64,000 bases of DNA from contig NZ_JAVDXN010000002.1 of NCBI RefSeq assembly GCF_031457955.1, positions 62,001 to 126,000 on the forward strand. The letters run 5' to 3'. Within the stretch, counting starts at the first letter, position 1. Each line of letters opens with the position of its first letter. Made by a program: the position numbers and the translations under genes. This document shows positions 9,705 to 18,134 of the stretch, piece by piece. The notes beneath the pieces are model-generated. The model was not told the DNA's origin and ran no database searches. It worked only from the letters and a program-made list of their open reading frames with translations. This DNA comes from Mixta sp031457955 (GTDB lineage: Bacteria; Pseudomonadota; Gammaproteobacteria; Enterobacterales; Enterobacteriaceae).

Positions 9705-10574
9705 CTATTTATCGTCGAGGAAATGCAGCACCGCTTCGGTAAACTCCTGCGGCGCCTGCAGGAAAGCAAAATGACTCACGGTGGGCAAAATCAGCAGTCC
9801 GGCGTCAGGAATGGTTGCAGCAATATGCTCCAGATGATTACGGTCGATCGCCTCATCATGGTCGCCATCAGCAATCAACACTTGCGCACGGATGTTGCGT
9901 AAATCTTCATCGCGCCATTCCGGCTGCGACTGCCACATCTGGCTAATCTGCCGCACAAAATTTTGATAATCGTCAGGCGTGGCCGACAGCTTTTTATACT
10001 CCTCTCCCGCACGGGAAATATAGGCGGCAAATAGCGGATTTTTATCCACGCCCGCTTTCACGCCCTGCGTGGTGGTGTTTGGCGCAAAGGCAAACACTTT
10101 ACTCACCCGCTGCGGATAACGCATCGCCATATCCAGGCCGATAATCGCACCGTCGCTCCAGCCAACAATGGCGGCCGTCGGCAGTTGCAGCCGATCCATC
10201 AGCGCAATAATATCGTCGGTCATTAGATCATAACCGTAAGGCTGCGCGTTGCGCGTACTGCGTCCGTGACCACGGCTATCCACCACAATTACTTGATGGT
10301 GCTTCGCCAGCTCCGCAACCTGTAGACCCCAATAGTCACTGTTGGCCAGTCCGCCGTGCAGCAGAATAACTGGTGAGCCTGTGCCCAAAGCGGCGTAATA
10401 AAGCTGAATGCCGTTCACCGCGATATAACCGCTTTGCATAGCAGCGACCGGCGCGGGCGTCGCCGGCAGCCGTTGCCAACGCGTTCCCCAGTGGCTGTGC
10501 TGCGTTTCCGTTTGCGCTAATGCAGGCGCCAGCGCCAGAACGCCTGCCAATAAAATTGCCGGTTTGGTATGCAT
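9705..10574 (-). CDS. Exported alpha/beta hydrolase
   Basis: A 289-residue alpha/beta-hydrolase-fold enzyme with a cleavable signal peptide (MHTKPAILLAGVLALAPALA). The fold markers are the oxyanion segment VILLHGGLANSDYW, the nucleophile elbow GWSDGAIIG (Ser between W and D), an acid in IADGDHDEAI, and the histidine in PTVSHFAFLQ. The substrate is unknown; related proteins include esterases and haloperoxidase-like enzymes. The gene stands alone, and its E. coli neighbourhood has no counterpart. Confidence 0.8.
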   Translation of the reverse strand: MHTKPAILLAGVLALAPALAQTETQHSHWGTRWQRLPATPAPVAAMQSGYIAVNGIQLYYAALGTGSPVILLHGGLANSDYWGLQVAELAKHHQVIVVDSRGHGRSTRNAQPYGYDLMTDDIIALMDRLQLPTAAIVGWSDGAIIGLDMAMRYPQRVSKVFAFAPNTTTQGVKAGVDKNPLFAAYISRAGEEYKKLSATPDDYQNFVRQISQMWQSQPEWRDEDLRNIRAQVLIADGDHDEAIDRNHLEHIAATIPDAGLLILPTVSHFAFLQAPQEFTEAVLHFLDDK

Positions 10575-11329
10575 TAAACGGATTCCCGTGACGGTGATGA
10601 GGAGGCTGAATGGGCCGGAGGGCGCGTTATCGCACGGGGCTGGCCCGCAGAACCAAAGCGATAACTTTCTTGGCTATATTTAAAGCTGCGCTCTTTATCG
10701 CACAAATCAACGAGAACTGCCATGCAACGCCGCGATTTTATCGACTCAGCCAGTATGCCGATCGTGTTTGGCAACAAAAATCGTGCCTGAAAAGTCAGCC
10801 GTAAAGGCTCGAAAAGCTCGCTTTCATCTGGCTTAACGGCTTCGGCTTCAGCAACCCTTTGACCCCGTACGCCTGCGAGTGGTTTTTAGCAACAGGTGAC
10901 CTACGCATTATATGCTCTAAGGATTAAAACCGGCCAACAGCAAAACTATTTGGTTTATATTGATGCTTTATTTAACAAGCCTGTGCTGCAAAATATTAAT
11001 AAAGGTTTCTGTTATTAAGTAAATAATTAAACCTCCGCTTTTTCCATCAGCCTAATTACCTTCCCCGTACGGATTAATCTTAATATTACCGCTTTTTAGC
11101 CGATATTTTTCTCTTTTTAGCGCACGCTTTTGAAGCTGTAACGGTATTGGTTCAGGCAAATGTCAGCTGACGAAACGGGCGGCAAAGCCGCGTACGCCAA
11201 CGCCTTGCGCGTTTCTCATCGCCGTTTTTGGTTTGAGTCGCTCAGTCCGACTGGGCCACAATGACGCAATAATATTACTATATGGCTGATTTATTCCTTC
11301 TCTTTGCCCAGCGCTTAGCTTTCTTTCTG
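10575..11329. other. Intergenic stretch of about 750 bp without a convincing gene
   Basis: No frame here has both a good ribosome-binding site and a recognisable product. A 22-codon frame at 10722 starts MQRRDFIDSA, which resembles the front of a twin-arginine signal and could be a gene remnant. The part from 10920 to 11160 is AT-rich. The right end holds the promoter of the next gene. Confidence 0.4.
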
Positions 11330-11336
11330 CTAGACT
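11330..11336 (+). promoter_or_regulatory. Candidate sigma-S type -10 element
   Basis: CTAGACT resembles the stationary-phase consensus CTATACT and lies 33 bp before the start of the membrane-anchored stress protein gene. No good -35 is seen, which is usual for such promoters. Confidence 0.4.
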
Positions 11337-11369
11337 TAATTTACTCAACGCTTTCAAAGGAGAAGAAAT

Positions 11370-11618
11370 ATGTTAGGTAAAGTTGAAGATAAAGTACGTG
11401 AAGGCGCAGGTAAGGCTCAGGAAGCTTATGGTCGCGCAACGGATAGCTATACTGATGAAGCCCAGGGTAGCGCGCGCAAATATGCCAGCCAGGCAAGTTA
11501 TGCGGTAAGAGATGCTGCTGACACCGTCAGAAGCCAGGTCTCTTCTAACCCGATGGGCGGCTTAGCGGTTGCAGCGGCCGTGGGTGTGGTATTCGGCTAT
11601 CTGTTAGGCCGTAAATAA
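11370..11618 (+). CDS. Membrane-anchored stress protein of the ElaB/YqjD (DUF883) kind with CsbD-like front
   Basis: The 82-residue protein begins with a helical charged segment (KVEDKVREGAGKAQEAYG) that resembles CsbD stress proteins. It ends in one hydrophobic helix and a short basic tail (VGVVFGYLLGRK) typical of the ribosome-associated inner-membrane proteins ElaB, YqjD and YgaM. Members of both groups are induced in stationary phase, which fits the sigma-S type promoter just upstream. A strong ribosome-binding site (AAAGGAGAAG) precedes the ATG. The precise role is inferred from family only. Confidence 0.75.
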   Translation: MLGKVEDKVREGAGKAQEAYGRATDSYTDEAQGSARKYASQASYAVRDAADTVRSQVSSNPMGGLAVAAAVGVVFGYLLGRK

Positions 11619-11628
11619 ATTACCTGAG

Positions 11629-11654
11629 AACTGGCAGGCTTCCTGCCAGTTTGT
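11629..11654 (+). terminator. Rho-independent terminator after the DUF883-type gene
   Basis: ACTGGCAGG and CCTGCCAGT form a nine-pair stem with a three-base loop, followed by TTGTT. Confidence 0.75.
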
Positions 11655-11703
11655 TCTCAACGCGTTTCAGCTTTTACAGCATTCGATTTACTTTTCTGCT
11701 TTG

Positions 11704-11886
11704 TTACCAGCCGCAGACATTCGCGTCTTCTTCTGTGTCGTAACCTCTGACCACATTAATCAAATCTTTTACCACTTCTGCCGCCACGTCTGGCACCAGC
11801 AGGCTCATTGGCGTCTCTGTTTCAAAATCCGCTGAAACACCGTTGCTGTTATTGGTGACCGTTACGGTATAGGTTGCCTTTTGCAT
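11704..11886 (-). CDS. yoaG: DUF1869 protein YoaG
   Basis: A 60-residue protein that matches E. coli YoaG in length and nearly throughout, from ATYTVTVTNNSNGVS at the front to the VCGW end. The E. coli protein is a small dimer of unknown function, cotranscribed with yeaR. Here it follows yeaR after only 10 bp, so the operon is kept. Confidence 0.93.
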   Translation of the reverse strand: MQKATYTVTVTNNSNGVSADFETETPMSLLVPDVAAEVVKDLINVVRGYDTEEDANVCGW

Positions 11887-11896
11887 AGATTCCTCT

Positions 11897-12253
11897 TTAT
11901 TTCTGAGATTTAGTGGCCTGACGTAAACCGGTGCCTTTCAGCACTTCAGGTGCGACAAAAAATTCGATATTGAAATAGGTGTCATCGGTCATGAGTTCTA
12001 TGTGATGCCACTTTTCCGGTGGGAACACGCCAAAATGACCCGCTTCAATCAGCAGCTCGCTATCTGGTTCGGCGCTTTCCGCATCGGGAAAACCATAATA
12101 TTTAACCGCACCCTGCATCACTGACAGGCGTGGATAGACGCCGGGCTGGGTATTGTGATCGAGATGGCGCTGAAACAAGCCAGCTGGGGCATCATCTTTA
12201 TTCCAAAAAGGTGTGGAACGGGTATGGATGCAATTCTTGGGAATACGCAGCAT
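11897..12253 (-). CDS. yeaR: DUF1971 cupin-like protein YeaR
   Basis: A 118-residue small beta-barrel protein matching E. coli YeaR: HTRSTPFWNKDDAPAG near the front and EAGHFGVFPPEKWHHIE in the middle. It belongs to the tellurite-resistance TehB-like/cupin group. In E. coli the yeaR-yoaG operon is induced by nitrate and nitric oxide through NarL and NsrR; whether those sites exist here was not established. The ATG at 12253 is preceded by a GGAGGAAAG ribosome-binding site. Confidence 0.93.
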   Translation of the reverse strand: MLRIPKNCIHTRSTPFWNKDDAPAGLFQRHLDHNTQPGVYPRLSVMQGAVKYYGFPDAESAEPDSELLIEAGHFGVFPPEKWHHIELMTDDTYFNIEFFVAPEVLKGTGLRQATKSQK

Positions 12254-12541
12254 TACTTTCCTCCTCAGTAGATAAACGGTAAGTTTAGTCCGCTATTTCA
12301 CCACTAAACATTAACGTTTTTTTTCCTAAAAGTGCATTTAAAATGCATCTTTTTTCCTGCAAAAGGCCACCCTTTAAACAACTGTTAACATGGTTTCTCC
12401 ATTAAAGCCGTCAAATGATATCAACAGGTTAATTTCAGGTTATCAGGAGAGCAATGGCGGCTTTTTTCGATAAGGCTGGACAACACCGCAACCGCTTCTG
12501 TTAATGTGTGCAACATAAACACAAAAATTACGGAATTCGCT

Positions 12542-13762
12542 ATGTTGTCTACCATCATCTATCGCAGCCATCTTGCCGATGACGTCCCGGTTAAAGCACT
12601 GGAGCACATGGTCGTTAAGGCCAATAACAATAACGAGTTATACGACGTAACCGGCATTTTACTCTTCAACGGCACCCATTTTTTCCAGCTGCTGGAAGGC
12701 CCTGAAGAGGCGGTTCTTGCTATTTATGAAGGTATTTGTGGCGATCAGCGTCATCATAATTTAGTTGAGCTGTTACGTGATTACGCACCTGCGCGTCGCT
12801 TCGGCAACACGGGCATGGAACTGTTCGATCTCAGAGAATATGATAAAGAAAGCGTATTGCAGGCGGTGCTGGACAAAGGCACGTCAAAATATCAGCTAAC
12901 TTACAATGACAGAGCGCTACAGTTTTTGCGTACTTTTGTCGAGGCGCGGGAAAAAGAGAACTATTTTGAAATCCCACCGGCCAACTATTGGGATTTTGTC
13001 AGTGATGATGCAGCCGACAACGTCTGCGCAGAGGAAATAGCCATCGCTGCTGCAGATGAACCCTATCGTTTTGCCATGCAACCTATTCTCGATCCCTTTT
13101 CCTGCCAGACAGACTCGCTGGAAGCGATATTGCACTCCCCCGGCGACGACTCGCCGTTAGAACATCTTTCTCAGCTTTCACGCGACAAAATTTACCAGGC
13201 CGATCTGCACTCCAAAAAGTTCGCCTTCGCGCTGGCCAGTAAACTGGGCATTCAGGGTCAGAGACTTTCTATTAACCTGTTGCCGATGTCGCTGGTAATG
13301 GTACCGAATGCCGTTAACTTTTTGCTGAGTGAAATCGAAGCGAATGGGCTGGTGCCTGAACAGATCGTGGTTGAAGTAACAGAGCATGAAGTTATCTCGC
13401 GCATTGAAGACGTTGAAGCGGCAATCAAGCAACTTAAAGCCGCAGGTATCAGTCTTGCCATTGATAATTTTGGCGCCGGATATGCCGGCCTTGCGCTGCT
13501 GGTGCAATTTCAACCAGATCGCGTAAAAATCGACCACAAGCTTATTCGCGATGTGCATAAAAGCGGGTCTAAACAGGCTATCGTGCAGGCTATTATCAAG
13601 TGCTGCTCTTCGTTAGAAATCACGGTAATTGCGACGGGCGTAGAAAAAGCGCAGGAGTGGATGTGGCTGGAAGCGGCTGGTATTTATAATTTCCAGGGTG
13701 ATTTATTCGCTGCGCCTAAGCTAAACGGCATTCCTGCTGTCGCTTGGCCGGAAAAAAGTTGA
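12542..13762 (+). CDS. bluF: Blue-light sensor with degenerate EAL domain, BluF/YcgF type
   Basis: An FAD-binding BLUF domain fills about residues 1-95, with the flavin-contacting Tyr7 and the FFQLLEGPEE stretch around the key Gln. It is joined to an EAL-like domain (about 160-406). In E. coli this protein senses blue light and low temperature and relieves repression by BluR, acting through protein contact and not by cleaving cyclic-di-GMP. The same appears true here: the signature EAL is EAI (LEAILHS), though later segments such as IDNFGAGYAGL and FQPDRVKID remain. An upstream in-frame start at 12506 exists, but the ATG at 12542 fits the family start MLxTxIYRS. Confidence 0.9.
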   Translation: MLSTIIYRSHLADDVPVKALEHMVVKANNNNELYDVTGILLFNGTHFFQLLEGPEEAVLAIYEGICGDQRHHNLVELLRDYAPARRFGNTGMELFDLREYDKESVLQAVLDKGTSKYQLTYNDRALQFLRTFVEAREKENYFEIPPANYWDFVSDDAADNVCAEEIAIAAADEPYRFAMQPILDPFSCQTDSLEAILHSPGDDSPLEHLSQLSRDKIYQADLHSKKFAFALASKLGIQGQRLSINLLPMSLVMVPNAVNFLLSEIEANGLVPEQIVVEVTEHEVISRIEDVEAAIKQLKAAGISLAIDNFGAGYAGLALLVQFQPDRVKIDHKLIRDVHKSGSKQAIVQAIIKCCSSLEITVIATGVEKAQEWMWLEAAGIYNFQGDLFAAPKLNGIPAVAWPEKS

Positions 13763-14270
13763 TATAAAACAATCATCTTTATTTCACGGGCTGTTCTCCG
13801 CCATGACCTTTAGTTTTTAAAACACGGGTGCGCTGCCTCGCTTCAGCGCCCCGCTCCTTGCCGGTTATCCTGACCGCGCTGCATCAATCTGCTCTCTCTT
13901 AACGTAAACGCTAATTGCTCAAACATGCCGCAAAAGCGGCGGTTACTTATCCACAGAAAATGGGGGTAGCCTGTGTATAAATGCGTATAAACCGAGTTTT
14001 GGCACCGCACCGGCAACCATAAAACCGACAATGCATCGCTTCAACTGCGAAAAAATAGCCATTTTTGATCGATGTCAGCGCGATACAAAGCTGGGCTTTG
14101 GCACAATTTTCCGCCTGCCTCAGACGTTATCCAATGTCAGGCAAGGGGTTAAAAAGCGGCAACATTTGCCGTTCATGGCCGTTTAACAAGCAGAGTGGCT
14201 AAAGTTTTAGCAAAAGCTGCCGATTAAATAAACACGGGAAAATTCCCATTTCTCACCGGGAGGGCAAAGA
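13763..14270. other. About 500 bp without a gene; contains one DnaA-box sequence
   Basis: No supported coding frame was found. A perfect TTATCCACA (consensus DnaA box) lies at 13948-13956. A single box this far from any replication gene is most likely chance or a minor DnaA site. Confidence 0.35.
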
Positions 14271-14459
14271 GTGAATTCAGTTAAAAAGAGTTGGTCAGTC
14301 AAGTTCGTGATTAAAAAAGGCGAAAAAGCCGTTGAAATGTCTTTGCCAATTCATGGCGAAAACGCTGCTCGTGCATTGAATGACTTTTTTGATGAGCAAT
14401 CCGCCAGACATGGCATTTTACGCTCTGATATCGACGTAACAGCACTGCATGCCGTTTGA
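14271..14459 (+). CDS. Small protein of unknown function (62 aa)
   Basis: Opens with GTG at 14271 after a good ribosome-binding site (GGGAGGG). The product is basic at the front (MNSVKKSWSVKFVIKKGEK) and mixed later, with no signal or membrane segment. A terminator follows within 20 bp, so this looks like a complete one-gene unit. I do not recognise the family. Confidence 0.6.
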   Translation: MNSVKKSWSVKFVIKKGEKAVEMSLPIHGENAARALNDFFDEQSARHGILRSDIDVTALHAV

Positions 14460-14477
14460 TAGCAAGCTAGCTGATAT

Positions 14478-14506
14478 TTGGGTCGCTGTGGCGGCCCTTT
14501 TTATTG
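14478..14506 (+). terminator. Terminator after the 62-residue protein gene
   Basis: GGGTCGC and GCGGCCC pair (one G-T pair) around TGTG, followed by TTTTTATT. Confidence 0.7.
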
Positions 14507-14755
14507 TCTGAGTCTGCACTTCGGGCAATGTAGCAACCATCATATCCTTCTGCATATATTGCTGTTTGTTCTGTGGCAACTCACACCATGCTTATTACAT
14601 CAACGTTTTCCGTATCGCGTTAATAAGGCGACTGTTTCAGCAACCCTTACGAATGTAATCCTGCGTATTTCTCTAACAACCGGGCTTCCCGGCACGTCAG
14701 GCGCATTGCGCTACACTCTGTTGATAATGCAGTTTTATCAAAGAGAGGAAAGAAA

Positions 14756-15025
14756 ATGAGCATTCAGTATCTACTGCTTGCCAGTGACGGTGGTAACAGG
14801 ATTATCGAAGCAGACAAACTTGAAAACGAACTGGTGGTACCTATGTCTGGCGCTTCTCTTTCAGCGCGCAATGCGGACAGCGATGCCGATCGCCGGGTAG
14901 TCGTCAAAAAGCATTATTGTAAAGGTAAATATTACGCCGTCGCGCTGGACAGGCATGCGGCCAGCAATGAAATCGATGATGCTATTGATTTGCTACAGCC
15001 TGCCCCGCTCGATTCACCGCTTTAA
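14756..15025 (+). CDS. Small protein of unknown function (89 aa)
   Basis: An ATG at 14756 follows a strong purine-rich ribosome-binding site (AGAGAGGAAAGAAA). The product has no signal peptide or membrane helix. It holds a basic middle (DRRVVVKKHYCKGKYYAVALD) and an acidic end. I do not recognise it. A strong terminator lies about 105 bp after the stop. Confidence 0.6.
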   Translation: MSIQYLLLASDGGNRIIEADKLENELVVPMSGASLSARNADSDADRRVVVKKHYCKGKYYAVALDRHAASNEIDDAIDLLQPAPLDSPL

Positions 15026-15129
15026 CCTTACCGCGCCGGAAATCCGTTGCTGATAAACGTTTCATAGCCGCGCTGACTGTGGCTTGGTCACAGCCCGCCT
15101 CACCGGCAAGCAAATATGTTCGATGCGAG

Positions 15130-15154
15130 AAAAGGCTCGCCTGAGCGAGCCTTT
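15130..15154 (+). terminator. Strong terminator closing the 14.7-15.0 kb unit
   Basis: AAAAGGCTCGC, loop CTGA, GCGAGCCTTTT: a perfect eleven-pair stem that can serve both strands. The same GGCTCG/CGAGCC theme recurs in the terminators of the three microcin-like modules. Confidence 0.8.
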
Positions 15155-15159
15155 TCATC

Positions 15160-15488
15160 AAAGTGTGCCACCGCCAGAAGCATCCCTGCTTCCAGATTCG
15201 GAGGCCGGTACAGTCTGTCGTACTGTCGGCGGCTATAAATAACTATACTCCGCCAGCCAGAAGATGGGAGCAAATACAGAATATGCTTAAAAAAAGGTCA
15301 GCGGCGTGTTGTCAGGCCCAGCCGCGTATGGCTGAGGCAACGCCCCATGTCAGTATCAAACTGTTTATTATCAGACAGTTTTGGACGTTGCTCACAACCC
15401 CATGTTAATGCGTGAACCGTTCGTACAGGGTCCACTCAAACCCTTTGCATGCTTGAGGGATGGCAAAGCGCTGCACCCTGAACCCATA
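15160..15488. other. About 330 bp with no recognisable gene
   Basis: Lies downstream of the first microcin-like module. Frames here lack ribosome-binding sites and recognisable products. Confidence 0.35.
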
Positions 15489-15492
15489 TGCA

Positions 15493-15514
15493 GAAGGCTC
15501 GTTGAAACGAGCTT
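15493..15514 (-). terminator. Terminator of microcin-like module A
   Basis: On the minus strand AAGCTCGT, loop TTCA, ACGAGCCTT forms a stem with one bulge, 20 bp after the immunity-like gene. Similar hairpins close modules B and C. Confidence 0.55.
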
Positions 15515-15534
15515 ATGGAAATTTTTAGCCTGTT

Positions 15535-15765
15535 TTACTCTGAATATCGTTTGTCCCAACAGTGATAAATCACGCCAGCCAGTTTTGTCAACATTTCCAC
15601 AGTGCCATACATAGATGAAACTACGATCAAAACTTTTGCGACATCAAAGGGCAGAAAACTAAACTCGTCCTGTGGAAATATGCCAAATGAAGACATAAAA
15701 ACGCCTGCCAGCAATACTCCGGGCATCACCATTATTTGTCGCAGTCGCTTTTTATTTATTACCAT
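15535..15765 (-). CDS. Two-helix immunity-like protein of module A (76 aa)
   Basis: Starts at ATG 15765, overlapping the end of the precursor gene by 7 bp, so translation is probably coupled. The product has a basic front (MVINKKRLRQ) and two hydrophobic helices (about residues 11-30 and 40-62) separated by FGIFPQDEFSFLP. Two shorter proteins at the matching place in modules B and C share the pattern helix, G-x-G/I-x-x, LP, helix. Class II microcin immunity proteins such as that of colicin V are also small two-helix membrane proteins. The immunity role is inferred from size, topology and position. Confidence 0.55.
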   Translation of the reverse strand: MVINKKRLRQIMVMPGVLLAGVFMSSFGIFPQDEFSFLPFDVAKVLIVVSSMYGTVEMLTKLAGVIYHCWDKRYSE

Positions 15766-16127
15766 GAACAATTATCTCCGCTACAACCGCCAGCGTTGCT
15801 TGCCCCAGTTCCACCGCCGCCTCCATTCCCACTTGAGAAGCATTTCCCGGCAATCGAGCCACCAATTACACCTCGAATAGCCCCCGCAACTGACGCCCCA
15901 CCAGCAATTAAACCACCAACAATCCCGGTGACGCATGAGTTCTCGGTTATTAAGGTGTCTAAATCCATGCCGTTTGGATTTGTTCCGATAAAACCGCCGC
16001 CCTGTCCACCGTAGGTCGTATGGCCTTTATTGAAGCCGCCGCCTGAATGCCCCCAATAGCCTTCCCAACCGCCATTGCGGCTGGCACCCGTAATCAGAGT
16101 TAATTGATTTTCTTTTAATAGCATCAT
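15759..16127 (-). CDS. Microcin-like (class II) precursor peptide, module A, intact
   Basis: A 122-residue precursor with the front MMLLKENQLTLITGA. ENQLTLITGA follows the class II microcin leader pattern (compare ESQLRYISGA of microcin H47), so cleavage after Gly-Ala 15 by a peptidase-bearing ABC exporter is predicted. The mature part begins SRNGGWEGYWGHSGGG, is very rich in Gly, has a hydrophobic small-residue stretch (TGIVGGLIAGGASVAGAI), and ends in a Gly-rich tail with CSGDNCSW, which could form a short disulphide loop. A ribosome-binding AGGA lies 7 bp before the ATG at 16127. No exporter gene is nearby. Toxic activity is inferred, not shown. Confidence 0.62.
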   Translation of the reverse strand: MMLLKENQLTLITGASRNGGWEGYWGHSGGGFNKGHTTYGGQGGGFIGTNPNGMDLDTLITENSCVTGIVGGLIAGGASVAGAIRGVIGGSIAGKCFSSGNGGGGGTGASNAGGCSGDNCSW

Positions 16128-16203
16128 GATAAATTCCTTTTCGATTAAAAGTGAAATATGAAGCCGTAGATCCAATAAATTAATTAAAACAACATCTATC
16201 ACT

Positions 16204-16209
16204 TGTCAA
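16204..16209 (-). promoter_or_regulatory. Conserved -35 element TTGACA, module A
   Basis: TTGACA on the minus strand, about 80 bp before the precursor start, lies in a block nearly identical in all three modules (also at 17373-17378 and 18559-18564). The matching -10 is poorly defined; the region downstream is TTTTAATTAATT. Confidence 0.45.
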
Positions 16210-16300
16210 AGAAAATTAAGAAAAATAAACACACATATATAAATGATGTGAAAATTAATTATTCACCCTATAAATTAATACATATTTAACCTTATATCTC

Positions 16301-16398
16301 TTGATTTTTGATTTTTGATTTTTGATTTTTGATTTTTGATTTTTGATTTTTGATTTTTGATTTTTGATTTTTGATTTTTGATTTTTGATTTTTGATTT
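16301..16398. repeat. Perfect heptamer tandem repeat, 14 copies of TTGATTT
   Basis: Fourteen uninterrupted 7-bp units directly upstream of the module A promoter region (about 90 bp beyond the -35). Such tracts change copy number by slippage. Module B has a different heptamer at the matching place. Confidence 0.95.
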
Positions 16399-16695
16399 AA
16401 TAATAAAAAATGTGCGCTATAAAACAACAGTAAGGAAGACATCTTTTTGACATCAAAAAGGAAAAACAGATCACAAATAGCGTTTACGCTTGGTCTGAAA
16501 TGACAAGTAAAACTACTCTTGCGAGCGAACATTATTTAATGTCGCCACAAAGCGTGAAAATTTATTTTTGGATTAGCTCTGGCATCAGAAAACGGGTCTA
16601 TTTACAACTCCGGCCATGCATGCATATTCATAATCTCTCACCTTGCCAGGCGCGGATGCTGTGTTATTAAAAAGCGCCAGCGCGCAGACGTAAAA

Positions 16696-16716
16696 GAAGC
16701 CCGCCGAAGCGAGCTT
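16696..16716 (-). terminator. Terminator of module B
   Basis: On the minus strand an AAGC-type stem with one mismatch around a TTCG loop, followed by TTCTTTTAC; it lies just past the module B immunity-like gene. Confidence 0.5.
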
Positions 16717-16731
16717 TGAATGGCACAAAAA

Positions 16732-16932
16732 TTAATCCCCGCCAATAAATATCAAAACTTTCTTGAAAATGTATATGCACCCAGCAGTGCATAACAATAA
16801 TAACGTGAAGCGAGAAAAGTTTACGGGCAAGCCGGGCCAGCCCGTATCTATAACCCCGGCCCCGTTCATTAACGATGTAGCTAATGCAATACCCAGTATA
16901 ACGGCGAGGACGTTAATTATTTTATTCTTCAT
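16732..16932 (-). CDS. Two-helix immunity-like protein of module B (66 aa)
   Basis: Starts at ATG 16932, 6 bp after the precursor frame ends. MKNKIINVLAVILGIALATSLM is followed by NGAGVIDTGWPGLP and a second helix (FTLLLLCTAGCIYIFKKVLIF). The central NGAGVI-x-x-G-x-x-x-LP matches SGAGVI-x-x-G-x-x-x-LP of module C, so the two are clear paralogues. The partner precursor is broken by a stop, yet this gene is intact, as expected if it still gives protection. Confidence 0.55.
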   Translation of the reverse strand: MKNKIINVLAVILGIALATSLMNGAGVIDTGWPGLPVNFSRFTLLLLCTAGCIYIFKKVLIFIGGD

Positions 16933-16938
16933 TATCAA

Positions 16939-17292
16939 TTACCGTGAACAACTATCGCCGCTACAACTGGAGTTGCTGCCAGAACCGCCACCACCACCGT
17001 TACCGCCCTCGGATTTAAAGCAACCGCCCGCCAGTGCCCCCAGAGCCGCACCCGCAGCCATTCCTGGTACTCCGCCAAAAGCCCCCATGCCAAGCCCTGC
17101 CAGAATATTGTTATTGCAAACAGTAACTGCATCACCTAACCCCGCGTAAAACCCGCTGCCGTTACCACCGCCCTTTGACGAACTATTATTTTTACTTGCA
17201 CCGCCGCCGCTATGTCCCTAGTACCCCTCCCAGCCGCCATTTCGACTGGCACCGGTAACCAGAGTTAATTGATTTTCTTTTAATAACATCAT
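16939..17292 (-). pseudogene. Microcin-like precursor, module B, interrupted by an amber codon
   Basis: The frame from ATG 17292 shares MMLLKENQLTLVTGASRNGGWEGY with module A except for one conservative change, then meets TAG at codon 25 (17218-17220) where modules A and C have TGG. Apart from that stop the frame stays open to a TAA at 16939-16941, coding 117 codons in all. The rest is Gly/Ser/Ala-rich with a hydrophobic stretch (AGLGMGAFGGVPGMAAGAALGA given here in part) and the tail CSGDSCSR, matching the CSGDNCSW tail of module A. A single base change explains the loss. A sequencing error or readthrough cannot be excluded. Confidence 0.6.
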
Positions 17293-17483
17293 GATAAACT
17301 CCTTTTCGATTAAAAGTGAAATGTGAATCCGTAGGTCCAATCAATTAATTAATTAAAACAATATCTATCACTTGTCAAAGAAAACTTAAGAAAAATAAAC
17401 ACACATATATAAATGATGTGGAAATTAATTATTCTCCATATAAATCAATACTTATTTAACCTTATAATTCTTGATGATTGCTT

Positions 17484-17553
17484 CTTTATTCTTTATTCTT
17501 TATTCTTTATTCTTTATTCTTTATTCTTTATTCTTTATTCTTTATTCTTTATT
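17484..17553. repeat. Perfect heptamer tandem repeat, 10 copies of CTTTATT
   Basis: Ten 7-bp units at the place in module B that corresponds to the TTGATTT tract of module A. The flanking sequence is shared between modules but the unit differs, so each tract arose or was replaced independently. Confidence 0.95.
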
Positions 17554-17860
17554 TAACAATAAAAAACGTGCGCTTTAAAATAACAGTAAGGAAGACATAT
17601 TTTTGTTATCAAAGAAGAAAAACGGATCACGAATAGCGTTTACGCTTGGTCTGAAATGACAATAAAAACACTTACGCTGAAGGGTGTTATTTAATTTCGC
17701 CACAAAGCGTGAAAAGTGATTTTTGTATTAGCTCTGGCATCAGGGAAATGGGTCTGTTTACAAGCCCGACCAGATATGCAGATTATTATGCATTTTCATA
17801 ATTTCTTACCTTGCCAGGCGCGGGTGCTGTGTTATTAAAAGGCGCCAAAGCGCAGACATA

Positions 17861-17888
17861 AAAAAGGCTCGCCGAAACGAGCCTTGTT
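17861..17888 (-). terminator. Terminator of module C
   Basis: On the minus strand AAGGCTCG, loop TTTCGG, CGAGCCTT followed by TTTT; 27 bp after the immunity-like gene. Confidence 0.75.
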
Positions 17889-17914
17889 ACATTTATTTTT
17901 TATGATAACTATTT

Positions 17915-18112
17915 TTATTCTTTGTGAAAAAATGAGGCGAAAAAAATAGACATTTTAGCGAATGCGTAAAGTGTTGCCACAATAACAACAAATGTAGAAA
18001 TCGGCCCAGGCAGGGAATAAACCCCACTATGTATCACACCGGCACCGCTCAAAAAAAGATTGCCTACCAGCACACCTACAAATACTGCAAAAGGGGTGAT
18101 GAATTTTTTCAC
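17915..18112 (-). CDS. Two-helix immunity-like protein of module C (65 aa)
   Basis: A GTG at 18112 with GGGAG 7 bp upstream is the best start; longer frames reach back into the precursor gene. The product MKKFITPFAVFVGVLVGNLF has a first helix, then SGAGVIHSGVYSLPGP, then a second helix (STFVVIVATLYAFAKMSIFF). It is paralogous to the module B protein through the GAGVI and LP motifs. It is intact although its partner precursor carries a stop. Confidence 0.55.
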   Translation of the reverse strand: MKKFITPFAVFVGVLVGNLFLSGAGVIHSGVYSLPGPISTFVVIVATLYAFAKMSIFFASFFHKE

Positions 18113-18134
18113 ACTTTTCTCCCGAACAAGTGAA

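Noticed and set aside
10722..10790. 22-codon frame starting MQRRDF (Tat-like)
   Set aside because: Too short, no ribosome-binding site, no following domain; at most a gene relic.
13948..13956. Perfect DnaA box as sign of an origin
   Set aside because: A single box without a cluster, AT-rich unwinding region or replication gene is not an origin.
13843..14031. 62-residue minus-strand frame
   Set aside because: No start signals and no recognisable product.
16275..16532. Minus-strand frame with the repeated residues KSKIKNQ
   Set aside because: It is only the 7-bp repeat read in frame (three units give seven codons); no ribosome-binding site and no meaning beyond the tract.
16301..17553. Possible CRISPR array in the repeat-rich stretch
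   Set aside because: Units are 7 bp without spacers; this is simple tandem repetition, and no cas genes are present.
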